DNA of 64,000 nt from Siccirubricoccus phaeus (GTDB taxonomy: Bacteria; Pseudomonadota; Alphaproteobacteria; Acetobacterales; Acetobacteraceae). This document shows positions 48,224 to 56,626 of the stretch, one piece after another; position 1 is the first letter of the stretch; the number at the start of each line of letters is the position of its first letter. The stretch is from positions 206,335 to 270,334 of the forward strand of contig NZ_SRXO01000007.1 of NCBI RefSeq assembly GCF_008360935.1. Reading direction: 5' to 3'. The translations under genes and the position numbers were made by a program. The notes beneath the pieces are model-generated. The model saw nothing but the letters and a program-made list of their open reading frames with translations, did no database searches and had not been told where the DNA came from.

Positions 48224-48252
48224 TTGAATTTCGACGGCAATTGATATAGGAT
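48224..48252 (+). promoter_or_regulatory. Sigma70-like promoter for the 48281-49653 gene pair
   Basis: TTGAAT (48224-48229) is followed after 17 bp by TAGGAT (48247-48252), within an AT-rich stretch unlike the surrounding DNA. The ribosome binding site GAGGTG sits between this and ATG 48281. Confidence 0.55.
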
Positions 48253-48280
48253 TAAATTCTCTTTCTGATGAGGTGCCCCA

Positions 48281-49114
48281 ATGGCCGCTCTGTCTCCTGC
48301 ACTTCGCCCCGGCTTCGCCGATGCTCCCTTCGCCGGTGCGCCGCCGGCCGGCGGATCGGGTGGGGACTGCGTGGTGGCAGTCCGCGGTTACACCCGCATC
48401 CGGAATGGCAGGCCGGAGGAGGTGAGCGGCTATCAGCGCAGCAACCCCGACTGCGGGAATGAAGCGGAAAGCGAGGTCGTCCTGACCCGGGGACGGGCCA
48501 GGACAGGTGCCGACCAAACGCCGGCCAGGGATGCAGCGCGGCAAGCCCCGCCTGCCCCTGCACGCGCCTGGGAGGGGCAACCGAATCAGCAATGGCGGGA
48601 GCAGATCGCGGCGGAAGAGACGCAGCGAACCGATGGGGATTTCGGCTATGGGGCCCGCAATCCATCGGGTGCGCTCGGCCGATATCAACTCCAACCAAAC
48701 CCGCTTTGGGATGCAAGATGGCGCGACGAACATGGCAATTGGACCGTTCGTGCGCGTGCCGCGGGTGTCAGCAGCGAGGCGGAGTTTCTGGCGAACCCCG
48801 CAGCACAGGAGGCTGCGCTTACGGACGTCATGGGCCGCAACGAGGATCAACTGAGAGCACGGGGGGCCTATCGCTTTGTCGGGCAGGATCTGCCGGGCCT
48901 CCGCGGCGGTCCTGTTCCGGTGACTGAATCAGGCCTGGCAGCCGCAGCGCATCGCGAGGGCGCCCGCACCGTCAGCCGATACCTCGAACACCGCGCAGCA
49001 GGACAACCCATACCGGCACCCGTTCGGGGGCGCGGCGATCTCTCAAGGTTCAACGAGGTGGAGCGCCGCCTGCGCGCGTTCGCTGTCACCCCATACGAGA
49101 GAGTCCATCAATGA
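48281..49114 (+). CDS. Lysozyme/transglycosylase-like protein, possible secreted effector
   Basis: The 277-residue protein has no signal peptide. Its middle part (residues about 110-240) reads AAEETQRTDGDFGYGARNPS, then GALGRYQLQPNPLWDARW, then FLANPAAQEAALTDVMGRNE and TESGLAAAAHREGARTVSRY. I recognise this arrangement as lysozyme-like, with a candidate catalytic glutamate in AAEETQ, and as a type found in phage-tail and effector-like proteins; that is from memory. The N-terminus has a cysteine-containing VRGYTRIRNGRPEEVSGYQR segment. Codon use is less GC-biased than in neighbours. It overlaps the next gene by 4 bp. Confidence 0.65.
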   Translation: MAALSPALRPGFADAPFAGAPPAGGSGGDCVVAVRGYTRIRNGRPEEVSGYQRSNPDCGNEAESEVVLTRGRARTGADQTPARDAARQAPPAPARAWEGQPNQQWREQIAAEETQRTDGDFGYGARNPSGALGRYQLQPNPLWDARWRDEHGNWTVRARAAGVSSEAEFLANPAAQEAALTDVMGRNEDQLRARGAYRFVGQDLPGLRGGPVPVTESGLAAAAHREGARTVSRYLEHRAAGQPIPAPVRGRGDLSRFNEVERRLRAFAVTPYERVHQ

Positions 49115-49653
49115 GGCACGGCTTCGCGGTGCTTTTGATGCTTGTGCTCCTGTCCCAGGCCGCTTTCGCGACCGCGAAGCATCGGCCCTGGGATCGCTTC
49201 GATCCGACTGTCGCGGCCGCCCTGCACGCCTTCCGCCAGACGGACCATTGGATTGCCGAGGAAATGGCGATCAACCTGGATGGCAATCGCCTGGGGCGTG
49301 ACAACGAGTCCGGCTCCGCCTTCAACTTCGACCCTTCGATCCATCTCCGCCATGTCGTAACCGACCTCAATGGTGATGGCAGGCTGGAGGTCTTCCTGCT
49401 GTTCGCTTGGCCCGGCATTGTCGGCAACCAGCAGATCCCCGGCGTGGTCATGGTGCGTGACGGCCCGACGGAGTGGCGCATCGCTTGCGACATCGACGAT
49501 TGGGACATCATCGGCCCGCGCGGCGGCATCCGCCTGCTCGCCCGGCGGGACCATGGCTGGCGCCGCTTCCGCACCAGCGACGGGCTCTATGCCTGGCGCC
49601 GCCATCCGGACGGCAGGATGGAATGCGAGCCGCGCGGGCCACGACCCCGCTAA
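49111..49653 (+). CDS. Secreted protein of unknown function, possible immunity partner
   Basis: The 180-residue protein has a clear signal peptide (MRHGFAVLLMLVLLSQAAFA) and a mature part with a calcium-loop-like VTDLNGDGRLEVFLLF, an FG-GAP/EF-hand type motif. I do not recognise the family. Its ATG overlaps the upstream stop (ATGA). A periplasmic partner translated with a signal-less peptidoglycan-acting protein is the arrangement of known effector/immunity pairs, so protection against the upstream enzyme is a reasonable guess. Confidence 0.6.
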   Translation: MRHGFAVLLMLVLLSQAAFATAKHRPWDRFDPTVAAALHAFRQTDHWIAEEMAINLDGNRLGRDNESGSAFNFDPSIHLRHVVTDLNGDGRLEVFLLFAWPGIVGNQQIPGVVMVRDGPTEWRIACDIDDWDIIGPRGGIRLLARRDHGWRRFRTSDGLYAWRRHPDGRMECEPRGPRPR

Positions 49654-49715
49654 CGCCCACCCCCCCCGATTGCCGCCCAGCGCACCCTGTATAGACTGTG
49701 CCCGGGAGACTTGGG

Positions 49716-50888
49716 ATGGCGAAGGACGACGGGATGCTCGCCGAGGCGCTCGGGATGCTCGAGAGCCTGGTGGCGTTCGACACGACGAGCCGCAACAGCA
49801 ACCTGCCCCTGCTCGACATGGTGCAGGGCTGGCTGGAGTCGCGCGGCATCCCCTGCCGCCTCCTGCCCACGGCCGAGGCGGGCAAGGCCAATCTCTACGC
49901 CATGGTCGGACCGGCCATCCCCGGCGGCACGGCGCTTTCCGCCCATGTGGACTGCGTGCCGGTGGAGGGCCAGGCTTGGCTGGCCGACCCCTTCGCCCTG
50001 CGCCGGCAGGACGGGAAGCTGATCGGCCGCGGCACCTCGGACATGAAGGGCTTCGCCGCCTGCGCCATCACGATGATGCCGCGCTACGCCGCCCTGGACC
50101 TCGCCCGGCCGGTCCATCTGCTGCTGACCCATGACGAGGAGACCACCGCCAACGGCGCCCGCACCCTGGCGCCGATGCTGGCGGAGCTCGGCCCACTGCC
50201 CGCCGCCTGCATCGTCGGCGAGCCGACCGGCATGGTGCCGGTCATCGCCCATAAGGGCTATGCGAGCTGGGACGTGACGATCACCGGCCTCTCCGGCCAT
50301 TCCTCCCGCGCCGGGGAGACGGCGAATGCGCTGCACGCCGCGGCGGAGGGCGTCGCCTGGCTGGCCCGGGAAGGCCGCCGCTTCGCCCGCGAGGGCCGCC
50401 GGGCGGAGGGCTTCGACCCGCCCTTCACCACCGTGCATGCCGGGACGCTGAATGCCGGCACCATCCTGAACATCGTCCCCGACCGCGCCGATTTCACCTT
50501 CGAGGTGCGCAGCGTGCCGGGCGACGACTACCGCACCGTGCTGGCCGGCTTCGAGCGCCATATGGAGGCGGTGGCCCTGGCCCCGCTGCTGCCCGGCGGG
50601 CCGCGCTGCGCCATGCGCATCTCCCCGCGTTCCGTCCTGCCCGCCTGCAACCTGCCGGAGGATGCGCCCCTGACCCTGCTGGTGCAGCGCCTGACCGGCC
50701 GCAACAGCGCCGGCCGTGTCAGCTACGGCACGGAAGCCGGGCTGTATGAGGGCGCCGGCGTGCCCAGCATCGTCTGTGGCCCGGGCCACATCGCCCAGGC
50801 ACATCAGCCGGAGGAATGGATCGCGGAGAGCGAGATCCTGGCCTGCCTCGACCTGCTGGACCGGCTGGGTGGGGCGCTTTGCGCCTGA
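49716..50888 (+). CDS. argE: Acetylornithine deacetylase
   Basis: The 390-residue M20 enzyme removes the acetyl group of N-acetylornithine or a related amide. It has LSAHVDCVPVEGQAW (metal histidine and aspartate), GRGTSDMKGFAACAI, LTHDEETTANGARTLAPML (catalytic and metal glutamates) and GPGHIAQAHQPEEWIAES (C-terminal metal histidine). ATG 49716 follows GGGAGA. Because argJ is present for the cyclic pathway, this copy may act on other acyl amino acids. It precedes the aspartoacylase-like gene by 2 bp. Confidence 0.88.
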   Translation: MAKDDGMLAEALGMLESLVAFDTTSRNSNLPLLDMVQGWLESRGIPCRLLPTAEAGKANLYAMVGPAIPGGTALSAHVDCVPVEGQAWLADPFALRRQDGKLIGRGTSDMKGFAACAITMMPRYAALDLARPVHLLLTHDEETTANGARTLAPMLAELGPLPAACIVGEPTGMVPVIAHKGYASWDVTITGLSGHSSRAGETANALHAAAEGVAWLAREGRRFAREGRRAEGFDPPFTTVHAGTLNAGTILNIVPDRADFTFEVRSVPGDDYRTVLAGFERHMEAVALAPLLPGGPRCAMRISPRSVLPACNLPEDAPLTLLVQRLTGRNSAGRVSYGTEAGLYEGAGVPSIVCGPGHIAQAHQPEEWIAESEILACLDLLDRLGGALCA

Positions 50889-50890
50889 CC

Positions 50891-51898
50891 ATGCTGTCGG
50901 AGCTCTCCCCCGCCCTTGCTGCCATTGCCGCCGGCCAGAATCCCGGCGAGGCGGCGCGGCTGGCCGTGCGCATCGCCGCGCCGGATATCCGCCCGCATCT
51001 CGGCGGCAACGTGCTGCCGGGGGTGTGGAGCTTCGCCGCCTCGGCGCCCGGGCCGCATCTGGTGGTGGTGGCGGTGCTGCACGGCAATGAGATCGGCGGG
51101 GCGGTGGTGCTGGACCGCTGGCTGCGGGCCGGGCTGCGGCCCTCGCGCGGGCGGCTGACCCTGGTCTTCGGCAATCTGGACGCCTATGCGCGCTTCGACC
51201 CCAGCGACCCCACCGCTAGCCGCTTCGTGGACGAGGACCTGAACCGGGTCTGGGATCTGGAGACGCTGGAGGGCGGGCGCCGCTCCTCCGAGCTGCGGCG
51301 GGCCAGGCTGCTGCGGCCGGTTTTCGAATCGGCGGATGTGCTGCTGGATCTGCACTCCATGCTCTGGCCCTCCGATCCGCTGATCCTGGCCGGGCGGTCG
51401 CCGCGGGCGGCGGCGCTGGGGCTGACGCTGGGCGAGCCGGCGCTGGTGGTGGCGGATGACGGGCATCTCGGCGGCCGCAGGCTGATCGACTTCGCCGCCT
51501 TCACGGCGCCGGCGGCGCAGCGCACCGCCATCCTGCTGGAGGCCGGCGCGCATTGGGAGGCGGCGACGGTCGCCACCATGGAAAGCACGGCGGCGCGGCT
51601 GCTGCGGCACTACGCCACGGTTGGGCTGGGGGATACGGTGCTGGTGCCGGCGGGGCCGAAGCCGGGGCCGGCCAGGCTGGTGGAGGTGACACGGACGGTG
51701 ACGGCGCGGACCGCCGGCTTCGCCTTCATCCGTCCCTTTCGCGGCGGCTATGTGGTGCCGGAGCGGAACACGCTGTTGGCGCTGGACGGCGAGGAGGAGG
51801 TGCGCACGCCGCATGACGACTGCGTGCTGGTGATGCCGAGCCTCAGGACCAGCCCGGGGCATACGGCGGTGCGGTTGGCGCGGTTCGTGGAAAGGTAG
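50891..51898 (+). CDS. Succinylglutamate desuccinylase/aspartoacylase-family protein
   Basis: The 335-residue zinc hydrolase has the metal motif VLHGNEIGGAVVLDRWL (H-x2-E), RFVDEDLNRVWDLETLEGGR with the substrate-binding arginine and DLHSMLWPSD with the third ligand histidine. The C-terminal half ends in a small barrel (RPFRGGYVVPERNTLLALDG). It would cleave an N-acyl amino acid. It follows argE by 2 bp, so both probably deacylate related substrates. Confidence 0.85.
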   Translation: MLSELSPALAAIAAGQNPGEAARLAVRIAAPDIRPHLGGNVLPGVWSFAASAPGPHLVVVAVLHGNEIGGAVVLDRWLRAGLRPSRGRLTLVFGNLDAYARFDPSDPTASRFVDEDLNRVWDLETLEGGRRSSELRRARLLRPVFESADVLLDLHSMLWPSDPLILAGRSPRAAALGLTLGEPALVVADDGHLGGRRLIDFAAFTAPAAQRTAILLEAGAHWEAATVATMESTAARLLRHYATVGLGDTVLVPAGPKPGPARLVEVTRTVTARTAGFAFIRPFRGGYVVPERNTLLALDGEEEVRTPHDDCVLVMPSLRTSPGHTAVRLARFVER

Positions 51899-52080
51899 TG
51901 TCGAGGGAGGGCTCTGCCCTCCCTCGAGCTCCCACCCGCCAAAGGCCGAAGGGCCTTTGGAAACCTTGAGTTTGGCGCCTCGACCGATGGGTCCAGACTC
52001 AAAGGTTCAAAGGGCCCTTCGGCCCTTTGCGGGTGGGGTTGGACGCACTGCGTCCAACGAGGAGGGCAGCGCCCTCCCTC
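51899..52080. repeat. Dispersed intergenic repeat, family B copy 3
   Basis: Blocks GAGGGAGGGCTCTGCCCTCC, AAAGGCCGAAGGGCCTTTGG, AAACCTTGAGTTTGGCGCCT and GAGGGCAGCGCCCTC repeat the order seen at 39798-39962. It fills the whole gap between convergent genes. Confidence 0.75.
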
Positions 52081-52864
52081 ATTCCGGCGCCGGTTCGCCC
52101 TCGCGCGCCTCGCCGAACCGCGCCAGCAGCGCGAACATCGCCTGCGCCGCCGCCGCCACCTCGCCGGGCTCCGTCCCCTTCGCCACCAGCGCCACGCCGC
52201 CACCCATGCCGCCATCCGGCCGCCGCCGGTAATAGGGGTAGCTGCCGAGATCGAGCGCCGGGAATTCCGCCTGGATGGCGCTCAGCCCCTCGGCGATCTG
52301 CCCCTCATAGACGAAATCCGCATGTACGCTGCGCGAGGTGATGGGCTGCCCGCCCTGCAGCGTCGGCGCCAGCGCCTCGAACATGCTCCGCATGATGCGC
52401 GGCACGCCGGCCATCACATGCACATTCTCCATGGAGAAGCCGGGCGCCGTCGTCTCCGTGCAGCGGATCGGCACCGCGCCGCGCGGCAGCGTCGCCATGC
52501 GCAGGCGGGCGGCGTTGAACTCCACCGGCGGGTCGCGACGGGCATAGTCCGCCGCCATGATGGCGCGGGTTTCCGCATGCACTTCCCAGGGCACGCCGAA
52601 GGCGCGGGCAACGCATTCGCTGGTGATGTCGTCATGCGTCGGCCCGATGCCGCCGGTGGTGAAGACATGGGTGAACTTCGCCCGGCATTCGTTCACCGTG
52701 TCGATGATCGTCTCCGGCACGTCGGGGATCACCCGCGCCTCGCGCAGCGGGATGCCGATCTCGCCGAGCCGCGTCGCCAGGTATTGCAGATTGGCGTCGC
52801 GGGTGCGGCCGGAAAGGACCTCATTGCCGATGATGAGCAGGCAGGCGGTGGGGTTCGCGGTCAT
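52079..52864 (-). CDS. CinA N-terminal (MoaB-like) domain protein
   Basis: The 261-residue protein has a molybdopterin-binding-like domain (CLLIIGNEVLSGRTRDANLQ, FTTGGIGPTHDDITSECVAR) and a short C-terminal extension (SMENVHVMAGVPRIMRSMFE). It lacks the PncC-like domain found in the larger paralog at 5964-7166. The exact reaction is uncertain; proteins of this group have been linked to nucleotide-pool repair. Confidence 0.85.
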   Translation of the reverse strand: MTANPTACLLIIGNEVLSGRTRDANLQYLATRLGEIGIPLREARVIPDVPETIIDTVNECRAKFTHVFTTGGIGPTHDDITSECVARAFGVPWEVHAETRAIMAADYARRDPPVEFNAARLRMATLPRGAVPIRCTETTAPGFSMENVHVMAGVPRIMRSMFEALAPTLQGGQPITSRSVHADFVYEGQIAEGLSAIQAEFPALDLGSYPYYRRRPDGGMGGGVALVAKGTEPGEVAAAAQAMFALLARFGEAREGEPAPE

Positions 52865-53124
52865 GGCGCCTCGGGGGGAGCAGCTTGGGTGGCCAGGCTG
52901 CCTGCCGGGATGGCAGGGCGCTGGCCGAAGCGAGCGGGCGGGGCGTTCCCCGTGCCGACAAGGATGCTAGAGCACGTTCCCGCCGGCTGGAAACAGCCGG
53001 CATGGCCGCGCGGCGGAAGCACAATGTCCAGAACGGCTTACCCCTTCAGGCCGGGCGGGGACCCTTCCGGCCGGCAGGGGAGGGCCGCGACTCCGGCCCG
53101 GACGCACACCCGCAGGCGGCCGCC

Positions 53125-54246
53125 TCAGCCGCGCGCGACCCTTGCCTCCTGCCGCGCGCTTTCGGCGAAGGCCTTCAGCCCCTTCTCCACCGTCGCCCGG
53201 TCGAGGTCGCGCAGGATGAAGACCAGGCGTGATTTGCGGTCATCCCCTTCCGGCCAGGCGGCGAGCTTCACCGGCGGATGGAACAGGTGCTGCACGCCAT
53301 GGATGGCGATGGGGCTCTCCTGCCCTTCCAGGTTCAGGATGCCCTTGATGCGCAGCACATTCTCGCCGCGCGTCATGGTCAGCACCTCCAGCCAGGTGGC
53401 GAGGCCGTCCCAGGGCAGGGGCTCGTCGAAGGTCAGGCAGAAGCTGTGGATGCGTGCATCGTGCCGGCTGGGGTCATGCGCGTGCTGCTGGGCGTGGCCA
53501 TGATGGTGATGGTGATGGTGATGCCCATGATGGTGGTCATGGTCGTGCCCATGCGCATGGTCGTGTTCCTGCGCCGCGAAGGCCTCCGCATCGAGCCAGC
53601 GCTTCACATCCGGATGCTTGCGGGCGGCGTCGTAGAGGCCGCAATCCAGCAGCTCCGCCGGCGCGATCTCGCCATGCGCCGCCGCCAGCAGCGGCGCGCC
53701 GGGGTTCAGCGCCCGCAGCCTCTCGCGCAGCGCCGCCAGCTTCTCCGGCGTCGCCAGATCGGTCTTGGTCAGCACCAGCCGGTCGGCGACGGCGGCCTGC
53801 TTCACCGCCTCCATCTGCGCGTCCAGCGTCGCCATGCCGGTGACGGCATCCACCAGCGTCACCACCCCGTCCAGCCGGTAGCGGAAGAGCACCAGCGGGT
53901 CGCTCATCAGCGTCTGCAATATGGGCGCCGGATCCGCCAGCCCGGTGGTCTCCACCACCACCCGGCGGATCGCATGCCCCTGTTCGATCCGCTGCGCCAG
54001 GTCCCGCAGCGCCCGCACCAGGTCGCCGCGCACCGTGCAGCAGAGGCAGCCGGCATTCAGCAGCACCGTATCGCCATCCAGCCGTTCCACCAGCAGGTGG
54101 TCCAGCCCGATCTCGCCGAATTCGTTGATCAGCACGGCCGTCTCGGCCAGCGCCGGATGGCGCAGCAGCTTGTTCAGCAGCGTGGTCTTGCCGGCGCCAA
54201 GGAAGCCGGTCAGCACCGTGACCGGAACGGGAGGGGGCGGGCTCAT
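53125..54246 (-). CDS. CobW/COG0523-family GTP-binding zinc metallochaperone
   Basis: The 373-residue GTPase has Walker A TGFLGAGKTTLLNKLLRH, the metal motif NAGCLCCTVRG (C-x-C-C), LVLTKTDLA for guanine binding and a CobW C-terminal domain. A histidine-rich stretch (about residues 228-262, long runs of H, D and G) is placed between the two domains and would bind metal. It overlaps hisI by 4 bp and is divergent from zur, so a role in zinc supply under limitation is well supported by context. Confidence 0.88.
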   Translation of the reverse strand: MSPPPPVPVTVLTGFLGAGKTTLLNKLLRHPALAETAVLINEFGEIGLDHLLVERLDGDTVLLNAGCLCCTVRGDLVRALRDLAQRIEQGHAIRRVVVETTGLADPAPILQTLMSDPLVLFRYRLDGVVTLVDAVTGMATLDAQMEAVKQAAVADRLVLTKTDLATPEKLAALRERLRALNPGAPLLAAAHGEIAPAELLDCGLYDAARKHPDVKRWLDAEAFAAQEHDHAHGHDHDHHHGHHHHHHHHGHAQQHAHDPSRHDARIHSFCLTFDEPLPWDGLATWLEVLTMTRGENVLRIKGILNLEGQESPIAIHGVQHLFHPPVKLAAWPEGDDRKSRLVFILRDLDRATVEKGLKAFAESARQEARVARG

Positions 54247-54686
54247 GCGCCGTACAACTCCTCCGGTTCCACCTCAGGCCGGGTGAGCTTCACCACGCGG
54301 CCATCGCGCAGGGCGAAGAAGAAGCAATTCCGCCGCCCGGTATGGCAGGCGACCCCCGTCTGGTCCACCAGCGCCAGCAGCGCGTCGCCGTCGCAATCCA
54401 GCCGCAGATCCACCAGCGCCTGCACCTGGCCGGAGGTCTCGCCCTTCCGCCACAGCTCCTTGCGGGAGCGGGAGTAATAGACCATCCGTCCGCTCTTCAG
54501 CGTTTCCTCGATGGACTCCCGGTTCATCCAGGCCAGCATCAGCACTTCCCCGGTATCGTGCTGCTGGGCGATGCAGGGCACCAGGCCGCGCAAATTGAAG
54601 CGGATCATGTCCAGCAGCCGGGCCCGCGCCTGCGGGTTGGCGACAATCTGGGCCGGTGGGGCCTGAATCGTGGGATCGGCGGTCAT
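54243..54686 (-). CDS. hisI: Phosphoribosyl-AMP cyclohydrolase, zinc-regulon type paralog
   Basis: The 147-residue enzyme catalyses the third step of histidine synthesis. Metal ligands are visible in LRLDCDGDALLALVDQ (the aspartate cluster with a cysteine) and ACHTGRRNC (two cysteines). MLAWMNRESIEETLKSGR is the usual substrate region. Linked to cobW and zur and away from other his genes, this may be the low-zinc backup isoform known from COG0523 gene clusters. Confidence 0.9.
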   Translation of the reverse strand: MTADPTIQAPPAQIVANPQARARLLDMIRFNLRGLVPCIAQQHDTGEVLMLAWMNRESIEETLKSGRMVYYSRSRKELWRKGETSGQVQALVDLRLDCDGDALLALVDQTGVACHTGRRNCFFFALRDGRVVKLTRPEVEPEELYGA

Positions 54687-54726
54687 GCGACTATATATGG
54701 CACCGGCGATGGTTCAGGAGGAGTCG

Positions 54727-55209
54727 ATGGACGCAGGGGCGACGGAAGCCAGCCTCGACCGGGCGGAAGCGCTCTGCGCCCGCCGCGGCGCCCAGCTTAC
54801 CGAGCTGCGGCGGCAGGTGCTGCGGCTGGTGATCTCCGCGCCGCAGCCGGTGGGCGCCTATGCGCTGCTGGACCAGTTGAAGCAGAGCCGGGCCGGGGCG
54901 GCGCCGCCCACCGTGTACCGGGCGCTGGACTTCCTGGTGGAGCAGGGGCTGATCCACAAGGTGGAACGGCTGAACGCCTTCATCGGCTGCATCGACGCGC
55001 TGGACCACCCGGAGGATTGCGATTGCGGAGAGGCGCATGACCATCCGCACCAATTCCTGATCTGCCGGCGCTGCGGGCGTACCGCGGAAATCAGCGATCC
55101 GGGGGTGACCCTGGCACTGAACCGGGCCGCCCGGGCGGTGGGCTTCACCCCGGGGAAGGCGACGGTGGAGCTGGAAGGGGTCTGCGCTGCCTGCGCGGCT
55201 GCGGGCTGA
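54727..55209 (+). CDS. zur: Fur-family regulator, Zur-like
   Basis: The 160-residue repressor has an N-terminal winged helix (RGAQLTELRRQVLRLVISAP, PPTVYRALDFLVEQGLIHKV) and a C-terminal dimerisation domain with the metal ligands HDHPHQFLICRRCGR and GVCAACAAAG (two CxxC pairs). These are Zur/Fur features; zinc is favoured by the divergent cobW and hisI genes. ATG 54727 follows AGGAGG closely; the longer frame from 54670 overlaps hisI. The 40-bp gap between the two starts must hold the operator. Confidence 0.88.
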   Translation: MDAGATEASLDRAEALCARRGAQLTELRRQVLRLVISAPQPVGAYALLDQLKQSRAGAAPPTVYRALDFLVEQGLIHKVERLNAFIGCIDALDHPEDCDCGEAHDHPHQFLICRRCGRTAEISDPGVTLALNRAARAVGFTPGKATVELEGVCAACAAAG

Positions 55210-55280
55210 TCAGGGGCTTCGCCTCCGAACCCCGGGCAGGGGCAGAGCCTCCTGCTGGGGGCATGGCGGCGAAGCCCCCA
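55209..55280. repeat. Short inverted repeat, family A-like remnant
   Basis: GGGGCTTCGCCTCC at the left and GGCGGCGAAGCCCCC at the right are inverted copies, with CCCGGGCAGGGGCAGAGCC between them. It lies between the convergent zur and MFS genes and may serve as a bidirectional terminator. Confidence 0.45.
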
Positions 55281-55281
55281 T

Positions 55282-56511
55282 TCACGCCACCGCCGGCCTT
55301 CCTACCCCCGGCCGCCCCGGCAAGGCCGCCAGAAGCTGTACCGTCCCCGCCACCAGCCCCATGCCGACGCCGAGCTTCCAGGCCAGGTCGTAGGAGCCCA
55401 GCGCGTCGAACAGCAGCCCGCCGCCATAGGCGCCGAGGAAGCTGCCGATCTGGTGGCTGGTGAAGGCGATGCCGCTCAGCATGGGCTGCCAGCGCAGGCC
55501 GAACAGGCCGACCACGATGCCGGCCGTCAGCGGCGCGACGCCGAGCCAGAGGAAGCCCATCACCGCGGCGAAGACCAGCGTGCCGAAGGGCGTCGGCGGC
55601 ATGACGAAATAGAGGCCGAGCGCCACCGAGCGGCAGAGATAGATGCCCCCCAGCAGCGCCGGCTTGGACCAGCGCCCGCCGGCCCAGCCGAAGAACAGGC
55701 TGCCCAGCACGTTGAAGCCGCCGATCACCGCCAGCGCCTGGGCCGAGAGCATCGGGTCCATGCCGCAGATGGCGAGGTAGGAGGGCAGGTGCGTCGTCAG
55801 GAAGACGAGCTGCAGCCCGCAGATGAAGAAGGCGCCCGCCATCACCAGATAGGCGGGGCTGCGCATGGCGAGGCGCAGCGCGTCGCCGGCGGAGCCGGCC
55901 TCGCCGCGCGTTGCCGGCATCGGCACCCGGTCCACCCGCCCCGCGACCAGCGCCGCCGGGATCATCGCCAGCGCCACCAGGACGAAGCCCAGCACCCCCG
56001 CCCGCCAGCCCCAGCCGGCGGTCAGCGCCTGGCCGAGCGGCGCCGAGAACAGCGCGCCCAGCGATCCCGCCGCCGAGACCAGCCCCATGATGGAGCTGCG
56101 CAGCGCCGCCGGCACCGGCCGCGCCGCGACGCCCATGGCGATGGAGGAGGTGGTGCAGGCCAGCGCCAGCCCGATCAGCACGCCCGCCCCCAGCCAGATG
56201 CCGTATTTGCTGCTGGCCGTCGCCATCACCACCAGCCCCAGCACATAGGCGAGCGTGCCGCCCAGCATGACCGGCCGGTAGCCGAAACGGGCGACCAGCG
56301 CGCCCGACCAGGGCTGCAGCAGCCCCCAGGCCAGGTTTTGCACCGCGATCGCCAGGGTGTAGTCGGCGACGGCCATGCCGAGATCGGCCACCGCCGGCGC
56401 CATGAACAGGCCGAAGCTCTGCCGCAGCCCCATGGCGAGGCTGAGCATGAGGGAAGCGCCGATGAGGATGGGCAGGGCCGGGGTTCCGCGCAGGTCGCGC
56501 AATGACGGCAT
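55282..56511 (-). CDS. Major facilitator superfamily transporter
   Basis: The 409-residue protein has about 12 hydrophobic helices and the MFS loop between helices 2 and 3 (GALVARFGYRPVMLGGTLAY). The N-terminal part (LSLAMGLRQSFGLFMAPAVA) resembles the oxalate:formate or OFA-type and CynX-like transporters. The substrate is unknown. It is convergent with zur. Confidence 0.85.
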   Translation of the reverse strand: MPSLRDLRGTPALPILIGASLMLSLAMGLRQSFGLFMAPAVADLGMAVADYTLAIAVQNLAWGLLQPWSGALVARFGYRPVMLGGTLAYVLGLVVMATASSKYGIWLGAGVLIGLALACTTSSIAMGVAARPVPAALRSSIMGLVSAAGSLGALFSAPLGQALTAGWGWRAGVLGFVLVALAMIPAALVAGRVDRVPMPATRGEAGSAGDALRLAMRSPAYLVMAGAFFICGLQLVFLTTHLPSYLAICGMDPMLSAQALAVIGGFNVLGSLFFGWAGGRWSKPALLGGIYLCRSVALGLYFVMPPTPFGTLVFAAVMGFLWLGVAPLTAGIVVGLFGLRWQPMLSGIAFTSHQIGSFLGAYGGGLLFDALGSYDLAWKLGVGMGLVAGTVQLLAALPGRPGVGRPAVA

Positions 56512-56626
56512 GGCGGAGTCCTCCCGAAGCTATCGGGCGGAGCCTAGCGGGGAAAGCCGGGGGCGGCACCCACCCGAGCCGCGGAACCGTCCTGCATCCA
56601 GGGCATGGGTCGGAGCGGAGCCCGGT

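Noticed and set aside
54687..54726. Zur box in the zur-hisI gap
   Set aside because: The TATATA-containing centre is suggestive, but I could not find a convincing palindrome of the known alphaproteobacterial type.
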